From: Cucumis sativus
Lineage: Eukaryota > Streptophyta > Magnoliopsida > Cucurbitales > Cucurbitaceae
NCBI RefSeq assembly: GCF_000004075.3
Contig: NC_026661.2
Location: forward strand, 4,712,001-4,776,000
Length of the DNA: 64,000 bases
Direction: 5' to 3'
Positions 43,301 through 55,300 of this stretch are shown piece by piece (position 1 is the first letter of the stretch; each line of letters opens with the position of its first letter). The position numbers and the translations under genes are program-made. The notes below the pieces were generated by a model. That model did not search any database, was not told the DNA's origin, and worked only from the letters and a program-made list of their open reading frames with translations.

Positions 43301-46300
43301 CCAAATAAAAAAGAGTATATCAATCTCTTTTGGGTGGAAAAGAGATTGGATCTTTGTTGGAAGGTAACCATAATCATTTTCTATAATTTTCAAGCAGACT
43401 TCCATCATATCCATGCAAGAGAGGGTTTTTTTTCGGCAAAGTCACCGAGATCACCGTATGCTTGAGCTTGATCAATGTATTCAAAGGTTGCTCTATAAAT
43501 CTATGGCAAGTTCCTCATCTTGATCGAGCCTCCAAAAGATAAGACTTTCTATTTCGCAAAAAGGTTTTTACAATTCCATCTAGCAAATCTGGTTTCTAGG
43601 AAGCACAAACACATCATTTTTGACGAAGTGTCAGTGTGGAACACATGTCGAACATGGATACGTCCTGACACATTCTGATTGACATGCAAAAGGTTTGTTG
43701 CCTTTTATTTATTATTTTTTTTTTTCAATTTTGGACACATGACGACACCACGTCACAACACCAGACACAAACACATAAAAAACCCAAACCTTTTAAACCA
43801 ATAGGCAACGAAGAGAGGGTGGTTGGAGTCAACATGTTTGAGATTAGTCACAAAGGGAAAGCCTTATTACATCCAATCCATGGTTCGTAATCGTGGCTAT
43901 GCCTGAATGTGCGTGGGAGAAGGGGGAAGAGTATAATCAAGGGAGAAGGCGGCTGCGTGGGAGGAGAGGAGGGTAGTGCAAGATGGAAATATTAGGGTTC
44001 GGGTTTTTAATTTTAAATGTTGGGCCCCCTTTTTTATAACTTAAATGGGTTTTCTATCCTAAGATGTGGGTTTCATTTTCATGAATAAGGGTTTTTTTCC
44101 CTCTCATTTTAAATGCCCTTCTACTTTTCTTTATTAATCTTTTAAAAAAGTGTTATTTTTAATAATTAATAAAAGGAAAATTATTATGAATGGTAAAAAA
44201 ATGAAACTATTTACAAAATATAGCAAAAAATTTAAATGAACTAAGGCGACCTTCATGAATTTTGTTATATTTTGTAAATAGTTTCAATGTTTTGCTATTT
44301 TTGAATATTCCCCTTAATAAAAATTGTATAAATTATTTTATTATTTTAAATAAAATAGCCTATCCTCAATGAGGACGCTAAGGAGACAACCTAGTTGAGA
44401 TGTCAGGGTGTGTCTCCTGATCCCTTGGTTTCTTTATTTGTACCCCTAGTTTATATCTCTTGTACTCTTGAGCATTCATCAATAAAGAGGCAGTTTCCTT
44501 TTCAAAATAAAAAAAAAAGCCTGTCCCCAATGTGTCGTGTCCTGCATTTTTAGAGATTGGGGTATCGTGTTGTTTTGTATCGTGTCACATGTCCCGTGTC
44601 CATGGTTCCTTGTCTGGTTTGAATAGACCTCCAGCTCGGTTATGTGAAAATGGTTGTTGCATCGTCGTTGCTTTCTCAAATAAGGATGGCCCTACCAGCT
44701 TGTAGCAGGCCGATGGAAAAAAAGTCACTAATGCTATGTCTCAGGGTGTCTAGTATGTCGAACCCATTCTCATTGCATGAGCGTCTAAATAGCAAAACCA
44801 CTGCTGTCATTTTCAATGAAGCGAGGTCATATGTTTGAGGTTGAGGTAAGTGACTTGTAGATGGTTGGTTGATTGTTGAAGGGCCATTACTACTGCTTTG
44901 TGGAATGGACTTAGGTGAAGGTGGGTTATTGGGTAATGAGATGGTTAAGGGATGTGCTTTGGTAACATTATTGGTTGTTTTCTTAAGCTCATGACGATGG
45001 ACCTTCGAGACAAGGTCAATGAATATCCTCCAACCTTTTCTGTTTTCTCCACCTGGGATAATCAGTTTGTAACAACCTCCATTACTTTCCAACTTGGCAA
45101 TTTCGGCACAAATGCCCCCTCTAGTTTGAGAGTTTTCCTACCCAGTAGACATATCCATCCACACGTCCTTCCATGAATTTTTTTGATTGAATGGTGACTG
45201 GTGAGCCAATAAGTTGTCGAGCAGGCAATGTTAGCCACTGAAGCGTGCGAGGCAGGAGGTTGATGGACAAGGAAAGGTCTTTTTTCTGTTCAGTAATGCG
45301 AAAGGCTCAACCATTGGCGTGTCGATCAGGGCAAAGGTAAAGGTATTTTGGTCACTGGTGAAGGAAGATTTCTTTTCGGCCAGCTGATTGAGGAAGCAGG
45401 GTGTGGGAGGGGTTTGGTGAGATGGTGGGGGATAGTGTGTCTAGAGAAAAGCATGTCTAGAGAGAGTTTCATGCTCCACTTTGATGTCATTAGCTTATAA
45501 AAACTAAATATGAATGATCCTATTAACTTCTCTTGAGTCTACCATGAGATGAATTAGAACAAGCAATCATCGCAAATTTTTTTTTTTTAGTTTTAACTTT
45601 TTAATTTTGTTAAATGGTCACTCTTCCATCTATTTATTCTCCTTCAGGGCTGTTGATTTCTCCTCTAAATTCCTTCTGTTTTATTTCTTTGTGCCTTTCC
45701 TCTAACAAGGCTTATGGCTTGGGAGAGAGGCGTGGATTTCAGCACTTTGATGCTTCTCTAGGTGGCTACTAATTTTGTTTGGAGACCTGCAAAATTGGAC
45801 ACCTAAAGTTTCATATGTAAAAATATGTGATTTTCTTTCTCAAAATTGTATGATCCTTTTTTTTTTTTATAAGAAACAAACATTTCATTGATAAAATGAA
45901 ATAATAGGAAACCCCAAGCACCTAAAGGTGATTACAACACATTATTGAGCAAAAGGACAATGAATAAAAAAGATGAGTTGGGGATTCATCATTAGTACAA
46001 CACATAATGAATAAAATGAGATCCCAAAAGCCTTAAAATTGTTGAGCCTTTCGTTGGTTTACTGCTTTTGGTTGGTACAAAGCAGTAGACCAACCAAAAG
46101 CGTCCAAAATGAAATCCCAAAATTGTTGAGCAAAAGAACAATGAATAAAAAAGATGAGTCGGGGATTCAACATTAGTACAACACATAATGAATAAAATTT
46201 CCATGATCCTTTGATATTCATGTGTGCCATTTCTTTTCTGGTTTTTCATTGTTGGTTTGGTGATTGTCGAGATGGTTATTTTTTTTTTTTTGAACAAGAG

Positions 46301-49300
46301 ACATCTTTTTGCAGATGTGAATTCTGGTTTGCAAGAACTATCTTGTTACCTTTGTTTTTTATTGGGAAAAGTTATTCTGTTATGAGGATATATTATGTTG
46401 TTTAGCAGATCTGATGGTGTTTTATGTGCTTGTATCATGCATGCCCATGGGTTTTTGAATACCAGTTCATAGAATTAACTGGCTTGCAAGTTGCGTCTTT
46501 GTGTGAGTGTGCATCTGGCTTTGCCAAATGCATATCTTTTCACTTGTACTCTATTTGATCAAATAAACTGCATATGTTTTGCTTTCATCTGATAGGTACT
46601 ATCGAATGTTTGAAGCCACACAAGATGGGTTGGGTAAAAATGCTCCTGTTCACAGCATTCATGGTTCCTTACTTGCAGTTGGTGAGCTTTTGAGGTTAGT
46701 GTAGATGGTATATTTTGGATGCATGAATTAATTTCTTATGAGTTACATTGACACCCAAATGTTGTAACCTTAGGCGAGTTGTCCCATGAGATTAGTCGAG
46801 GTGTGCGTAAGCTAGCTCAGACACTCACAAATATATAAAAAAAATTTTAAAAACAAAAGATTGAATGTTAATTCATTTTCTTGAAGTTTTTGTCTATTTA
46901 ATTTTTAACTTTAAGCTTTACCCATTTGAGACTTCTCATTTTGTGGAACCCTAGTGTAGACTGCAGTGCATTCTTCTCTATTTAGTCTTTCTGGCAAGTG
47001 GCAACCACTTTTTGACTGATATATTCTGTATTTTTATAGGAATACAGGTGAATTCATGATGTCAAGATATAGAGAAGTTGCTGATATTGTCCTTAGGTAC
47101 TTGGAACACCGGGACCGTCTTGTACGCTTGAGCATAACTTCATTATTACCTCGAATTGCTCATTTCTTACGCGATAGATTTGTGACAAACTATTTAACGG
47201 TTAGTTAATTTTGCCTTCTTTTATGTGATACTATCTTAGCTTGGCTACTCATCAAATTGTTTTGGAAATTATTTTCTTTGTGATTCACTAATATGTGTAC
47301 AATTTGTAGATATGCATGAATCATATTCTCACTGTTTTGAGAACACCGGCTGAGCGTGCTAGTGGGTTCATTGCCCTTGGAGAGATGGCTGGTGCTTTAG
47401 ATGGGGAGCTGAAATACTATTTGCCGACTATTACAAATCACTTACGTGATGCAGTATGTAAACATTTTGCTAGCATTTTTCTGCCACATATGCTGGTTAT
47501 TTGTTTCTCACAGTATGGAGATTCCATTGGCTAGTTTGATGGTTTGTGAAAAGTTTCAAATATCTTAATCTTCAGATTGCTCCACGTCGTGGTAGACCCT
47601 CACTTGAGGCTTTGGCTTGTGTTGGAAGCATTGCAAAAGCCATGGGGCCAGCTATGGAATCTCATGTTCGAGGTCTCTTGGATGTTATGTTCTCAGCTGG
47701 TCTTTCACATACACTTGTTGAATCCCTGGAGCAAATTACTACGAGGCAGACATAATTTCTTTACCAAATTTTTTCCTCATTTGTGCTGTTGTTTAATATT
47801 TTTTCAAAAAATCTCATGGTTTCTTACATTTGCTTTTATTTTGTATCAGTATTCCCATTTTGCTTTCCAGCATTCAAGAGCGGCTTTTAGATTCCATTTC
47901 AATGGTTCTATCAAAATCACATTCTCCTCAGGGTAGGGCTGCTGCTGTGGTGGGGCGAGCAAATGTGATGACAGTTCCTCAACCAGTTTCGGATCTTTGT
48001 GGTTCATCACTTGTGCAGCTTGCATTGCAAACACTTGCTCGTTTTAACTTCAAGGTTCATTGTGTACAGTTGGAAACTAACTCTATGTACAAAAATTTTT
48101 TAGTCTAAAATTTTGTTTATTTTGGTTAGGGTCATGATCTTCTTGAATTTGCACGGGAATCGGTCGTTGTGTATTTGGATGATGAAGATGGAGCAACACG
48201 GAAAGATGCTGCACTATGTTGTTGCAGATTAGTTTCAAATTCTTTTTCTGTCATGGCATGCACACAATTTGGTACTAGTAGGTCTAGTCGCGCAGGTGGG
48301 AGACGTCGTCGCCTTGTTGAGGAGGTATATTATTTTTGTAAAAATGGTTTTTTTTAATTTTATCTTTGTCATCGAATTGTTGTTATTGTTATTATATTTT
48401 TGTTTGCTAACACTCTCTTTCTTCTCCCTTTGTTCCTCGATGTTAAACTAGATTTAGGTTGCTGGGGCAATGAAATTATTTTAGTGTTGATTTATTTTAA
48501 ATTTTCGAGTTAGTTTTAACTTGGGTTATACTTATTATTGCTTTTTAAGAGCGAATATTGTATTTTAAATTCTCTTCCCATTTATGAACGAGGCATCCCT
48601 TTTGTACTCATTCATTTTGAAATTAATTAACACCTTTCTACTGATTCTTCTTGAAATTTACGAGGTTAATCTTCTTGGTGAAAGTTATTCTTCCAAGGGT
48701 GATGATTGGGGTGTTCATAAGAACTTCAGAAATTGAAACCAAACTAGATAGTGTCAGTTGGATGGTTTAAAAGTTTTTGCTCATGGTTTTTTCAAAACTG
48801 CTCTGGTCTTCTCAATACCACTTGTGTTTTTGTCAACCCCATTTCTCTCGCATGGTAACTATTCAATTTTAAACTCATTCTCTCTCTTCTTTTCCCTCTT
48901 CACTCTTCTTCTCTCTTTTTTTCCCCTCTTCTCTCATTGCCTCCTTGCAATTACCATTGTCACACCACTGTGCTAAGGCCACCATTTTTCAATGTATCCT
49001 CTCTCACTTCTTTCTTATTTTTCTTTCTCTCTCGATCCCCCTCCTTCTTTTTACTTTATGTTTTCATCCTTTTATCCTTCTCTTCTTCCCTCTTTCTTTG
49101 TTCAATTCGACAAATGTACAAAATTGACTAAAACCGGCCAGACGACCATGTGGATAGTTGGTCAGTGTCATCAACCTCTAAAAAATCTTCAAAATGGTCT
49201 GATCGAAATCGATGTGCCAGTGGCCGATGACAGTTCTAGCCAAAAACGGACATCAATCTATTGATGAACTATGCTTACTTTGTTACAATTGCGATGTTGA

Positions 49301-52300
49301 GGAATTATGGTATATTTTGTATCAATTTCAATTTCTTGAGATGGTCAAAGATGCCTAGAAAGCATATCAGAACTTTTTTATGTGAAGGCTTAGATGAAAG
49401 AGGTGGTTCACAATTAGTTAATTGGAGATGGATGTCTTGGTTTTCAAGGGACGAGGGGTTTGGGATTGGTAATGTGGATACCTACAAGAGCGTTACTCCT
49501 CCCCTCTTTTCCCTCTAGTTGAGACGTTCGGTCACTTTTTGATCTTCTATCCCATCCCTTCACTGTATTAGCTTTGATGACTGGAATGCAGCAGGGAGAT
49601 ATTTAACTGAAGCCCATTGAGCAAGTACAAAAGAAGAAGATGCAACAACGGTAGAAAAGAACAAAAAAACCTGTCACAAGCTAAGAAGCATGGACACTTT
49701 ACTTTGGCTAGCATGTCTGTGTCCGAAATGTGTCGAACACTTGGACACTCCAACACTTGGTGGACACCTATCGAACACTTGTTAGTGCAATAAATCCATT
49801 GGACATGCATAGAACACTCGTTTAGTAGAGTAAAAAGACACATATATGACAATAGTAATAACTTTTGAGTGTAGAATACATCAAGCTAAGTCTTTTAAGC
49901 ATATGATTACATCAATGCATTTACTATGATTTTTTTACTACAAAAATGGTATACATTTTTTAATAAACGTGTCCTTGTCGTGTTGTGTCCTAGATTTCTA
50001 AAAGGTGATGTGTCATTGTTATTAATATAATTAGATTATTCTTAGGAGATATTATTCTTAGGAGATATTATTCTTAGGAGATATTATTCTGGAGATATTA
50101 TTTGATATTATTTCCTTAAGTGTATTTCTCTATGGTTATATATAGGCTTGTATCTCTATTAAGTAATTAAGGAAATATAGATTGATTCCATAAAATCAAC
50201 AATTGTATCCGTGTCGTGCGTTTCTTGTCTGTGTCTCATATCTGTGTCCATGCTTCTTAGGTCACAAGAGTAGTGTCGGCTGTGGAAGGCAGCAGAGGGA
50301 GGACACGGATAGACGTTTATAGTTCATAGGTTTTTTTGAAACCATAGTTTCTTTTTTCTTATTAACAAAATTTGGGATTTTATTGTAAGTTGTTTTTGTA
50401 TTCGCCTCTTCTGTTTTTTCCTTTGTTGGTGTTTCCATGAAATATTTTTTTCAGAACCTGTGCACTCCACTAAGTATTCGTACTAATTTGAGTTTTTTTA
50501 CAGCTTGTGGAAAAGCTTCTTATTGCAGCTGTTGCAGATGCTGATGTTGCTGTTCGCAATTCCATCTTTGTCTCTCTGCATGGAAATAGGGGGTTTGATG
50601 ATTTTATAGCACAGGCTGATAGTTTGAGTGCAGTCTTTGCTGCACTTAATGATGAGGTAATTCAGCACTTATAAATTCTAGTTTGAGGATGTCTGTCAGT
50701 TCACTTTTGTAAACATGCTGGGTGCAAGGTCACAATTTTCAGAGCGGTGCTTGGACTCTAAATTTTTTTGAGTAGTGTTGTTTATGTTTTGTCTGTTAAA
50801 AGGATCAATTTTTTAAAAGTGAATCTGACTTAATGATATAGGATTTTGATGTTCGAGAGTATGCAATATCTGTTGCTGGGAGATTATCTGAAAAAAATCC
50901 TGCATATGTTCTTCCAGCTCTTCGTCGCCATCTTATACAACTTTTAACCTATTTGGACCAAAGGTAATGAGAAGCAGGTTTTTATCTTGGATGGCCAAAT
51001 CTACCAGTTTCAATGGATAATGATTATCATAAATTATAAAAGTTTGATTGATTGCGAAGGCCTCGATTAAAATTTTTAAAGTTAGCAGTGCAGATAATAA
51101 ATGCCGAGAAGAAAGTGCGAAGTTGCTGGGTTGCTTGATACGCAATTGTGAACGGTTAATACTTCCTTACATTGCTCCAGTTCACAAGGTTTAGTAAATT
51201 TCAACTCATGAACTTCTGTGTGTCTCTCTTTATTTGAACACTTTCAGACTCTCCACATACACTCTCTCTCGTGCACTCTTTGTCTTTGTCTTCTCTCATC
51301 TGTACTCTGGATGTTTTCTTTAGGCACTTGTGGCAAGACTTAGCGAAGGCACTGGGGTGAATGCCAATAATGGCATTATCACTGGAGTTCTTGTAACTGT
51401 CGGAGATCTTGCTAGAGTGGTGGGTGACCTTTTACAAGTCTTTATTATTATACATTCCAAATAATTACTCCATTTTACAAATTACATCTTGTTGTTTAGG
51501 AGGCAGGAAATTTGAGCGTCCTTTTGCCTTGCCCTTTTCCTTCTAAACGTGTTTCATGTGTATAGGGTGTACTGTGATCTCCATTTGTGTAACATTAGAC
51601 AAAAGCACCTTCAACATAGAAAATTGTGTTGTAGTATGGTGGTGGAAGGTTTCCCTTCAATGGTATCTGGAGGGTGGACCTTGTATTCTACAGTGCATTG
51701 GAATTGTCATTTTTAAATATAATTTGCTAAAAGAGCAGCAATAACATTGAACTCTTGGATAAACATCCCTTAAAAGGTTTTAATTGCAATACATCTTTTA
51801 TTGCTTTGTGGGTTTACGAACATTAGATTCTATTAGGTCCACCTCCCTGCTGCCCTTTTAATTCCACCTACTCTCGCAGTAAACCTAGGTATAATAATAA
51901 ACTGTCAACAAGGAAAGTGCATTTTGATATATTGATGTACAGTTCATTGGTTTGTTGAACAATAAAACGTTAATGGTAAATGTTTTTTCCTCTGCTTTAC
52001 TGTACGTAGATGATCAAATTAGGCTATCCAGTTGTTTCTCTAAATGGCTGTAGGGTTATAGGGCATAAAGGTATATGGGTTCATTTGTTAACTGAAAGGA
52101 TGTGACTAATCACTTATAAAGTGCTTTAGTTGTAAAGGTTATCTTCCAAATACTCCCTTCTTATTTTAATTTGGGGGTAGCCACTTATTATGTCTGCTTT
52201 AAAATGTTGCAACTACTTAATTGCTGAGATCTGTCAGTCTAGAAATTGTGAATCAATAATTATAAAGATTTTTATTTTGTTTCTAAACCTACTTTATATA

Positions 52301-55300
52301 AGTTGAAGAAAAATTTAAGTATGCTCGAACACTTTTCCGCAGTTTACGAGTTTCTCAATTTAAAGCAGCCAAATGTTTCATGCAACAAAAATACAAAGGT
52401 TCCTTATGAGAGAGATTTTTCGTTATGCCTTCTATTTAGATTTCTTCGTTAGCTTAAATTTTTCTGATGGAATTCACTTTTTAGCTTGTCATCTCCTTTG
52501 TTTGCCTAAGTTTAGCTTTGTTGTAGTTGTTGACTGAATTCTTCTCTACCCTCTTGTTCTTAGTATAACATTCTCGTATGTCTCATTTATTTAATAATAA
52601 ACATAGAGGCTTGTCTCCGTTTCAAAAAAAAGTAAAAAATAAGAATACAAAAGTAAAATAAAATAAGAAGAAAAAAAGCTTAGTCAAATGTTTTACAATT
52701 ATTATTATTAATATTATTATTTATTTGCTCTATGGTTGTTGACAGGGTGGTTTTGCAATGAGACAATACCTCCCTGAACTCATGCCGTTGATTGTTGAAG
52801 CCCTGTTGGATGGAGCTGCTGTTGCAAAACGTGAAGTGGCTGTTTCTACACTTGGTCAAGTTGTTCAGAGCACAGGGTACACAACCTTTTCATAATGCCT
52901 TAAAAATGTTAATGGATTCTTTGGTTTAATTTAAGGTGTTGGTTAGTTAGAATATATATTTGGACCCAGCCTAGTCCTTTGGGCTCAAATTTGTCTAACC
53001 TAAATGATTCTAACTAGGTGGCAAACCAAACCAAATCAAACTAATTAGTAATTAACATTTTCACTGGATTGATTTAGGCACTTTAGGTAACATATTTTTT
53101 TTGAAACGAAAACAAGCCTCTTTATTAATGATAATAAATGATGAGACTAAAGCTCAAAGTAGAAGAGTATTATACTAAGAGCAAAAGGAACTATGGGAAA
53201 ATACAAACTAAATGATGAATCTTGGAGAAGTCTTGAACAACTAACACCGAAGTCTCTATTCTTTTATTAATATTTCTGAATTCAATCATAACAGCCTTAC
53301 CTTTTAAGCTTTTTATACCAAGTACAGAAGGTGACTTATCACCTTTACAACCAGTTAACAAAATCTAATTAAATTCCATCAGCTACTTACTAAGACTTAA
53401 AGCAGCAAATGTTACTTCACTAAAACTAAAACAAAGATATGATGGAAACTCAAAAACAAACCTAAACAGGAAAACAACGAGCTAATCAAAGCCACTGAAA
53501 GACACTAAATCAGTAGAAAACTAAATACAAGGCAGAACTTAAACGCTCCCTCAAAAACTGCCCACTCGAATCTAAATTCTTGCACACGCAATTCTTCAAG
53601 ATGAAAGGAGAAAGAGAACACCAAGAAGATGCAACCAGCTGCCTCAAAACTATCTTGCCAATGCAATCCAATGCAGAGGATCAATGGAGAAGACGGCGGT
53701 AGAAGGAGAGAGGAGAGAGAATACTTACCTCTTTGGTGGTGTTGTTTTTCTTGGATAACATATTTTTTCAAATTTATGGAAATCAATTTTGGAGCGATAA
53801 TACTTAAGTATCTATTACGTATTTTACCACATCGAATTAAAAGAAGTGGATCCCCTCTTTCGTCTCTGGAACATGAGTAATGATAGAATATTTCATGAGC
53901 GATGATTTTTTTTAAGAACATTACATGCCATAGAAGTGCAGACTGCTTGGTACAACTAAATTTGTGGGCAACACTAAAATTGAACACATTTTATTAGAGA
54001 ATTACCGAAAACTGAAGTTACCCTGCTTAGGTGTTGAATCGTGCCAACCGAACTGCATACACTGACGGTTTGGTCAGTATAAATTAGCAGTTTTTTAAGT
54101 GGAGCATTAGGCACTTGCACTTGGGTTGGGTAGGTGGTGCATCTAGATCGACTGGTTTTTATATTTTGAAAGTTGGGAGGCCAAACATCCACGACGATGT
54201 CCATCCTATGGAACATCTAATCTTTGATGAATGGAAATTAACTGGAATGAGGAAACTTGAATAGATTGGTAAATGTAACATATCAACTCGATAACTCTTG
54301 AGCCAACTAGTATGGGGGAATGATAAAGGATCAATCACCACAAATCAAGATCTAATTGTCTTTCATTTGTTATGGTTATCCTGAAGTACTTTTTGGTAAT
54401 GGGAAGAATCCAACAAACCGAGCAAATTGAAAAAAAGTCGACTAAATTGACATCAGGTAGGTTGCCTAGGGACAATTGATTAAGTTGATCTCATAATGGG
54501 TTTTGTTTATTTATTTTTCCTGAAACGAGGCAGAAACTATGATGATTCTAATGAATGAAATAACTCAGTTTTAGACTTGCCTTCCCTCTCTCTTTGATAT
54601 CGTTTCCTGATTTTGTAATGTTTAAGTTTGGAATGTTTTTATTTTTTCGTTTGTATCTTTTGAGTATCAATCACTTCTCATAATTTTGTATCTTGTTAGA
54701 ATATTGCAGGTCAGGTTCCTATATCTTGTACATGTTGTTCTGCTCCATAAAATAAATATATAATTTTTTATTGGAAGAAGTCTTGAGTGGCATTCTCTTT
54801 TATTTGCTTATTAATTTACCCCTGATGATGATGGAAGAACTAATATTTTTCACTATCATGATAGGTATGTTATAACTCCGTACAATGAGTACCCGTTGTT
54901 GCTTGGCCTACTGTTAAAATTGCTGAATGGTGAGCTAGCGTGGTCTACTAGACGTGAAGTATTAAAGGTAGGTACACCATAACCAGACAAAGTGATTGTT
55001 TAGAATACCTTCTAGTTTAAGCACTCCTTAAAAATATCATCTAACAAAAATACTTCTGTATTTTCATTTTTGAAAAATTCTATTTTTAACACAATTTCTT
55101 TATGTTGAACTATGTTAAAAAAGTGTAGCTATTAATTGCAAGGATGTTTATTTTTCTTACTACATATTTTCAAGATTTTAATTTCACCTCTTTGAAGTTA
55201 TTTTTAGGGAATTCATCTCTAAGCTTTTCTTCAAAAGTTAAAATTAAACCAATTTAGAATCATTCAAAAAGGCATAAGAAACAAATTAAAGAGTAGGCAC

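Larger units (their letters stand above)
43596..44612. mobile_element. Non-autonomous hAT-like transposon 1 (TOR intron 4)
   Basis: 1,017 bp bounded by CTAGGAAGCACAAACAC on the left and GTGTCCATGGTTCCTTG on the right, imperfect inverted repeats of each other. It is flanked by a perfect 8-bp duplication, TCTGGTTT (43588-43595 and 44613-44620), the hAT hallmark. The ends are rich in GTGTC/GACAC repeats. It contains a nested MITE (44175-44317) and a LINE tail (about 44375-44515), so it is older than they are. No transposase frame is seen. Confidence 0.85.

Noticed and set aside
50038-50098. CRISPR-like array (16-base tandem units)
   Set aside because: Units are directly adjacent without spacers, in a plant intron; a simple tandem repeat.
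53505-53987. 160-codon minus-strand frame
   Set aside because: It crosses the edge of the retroposed element at 53756 and shows no known motif, so it is not one gene.
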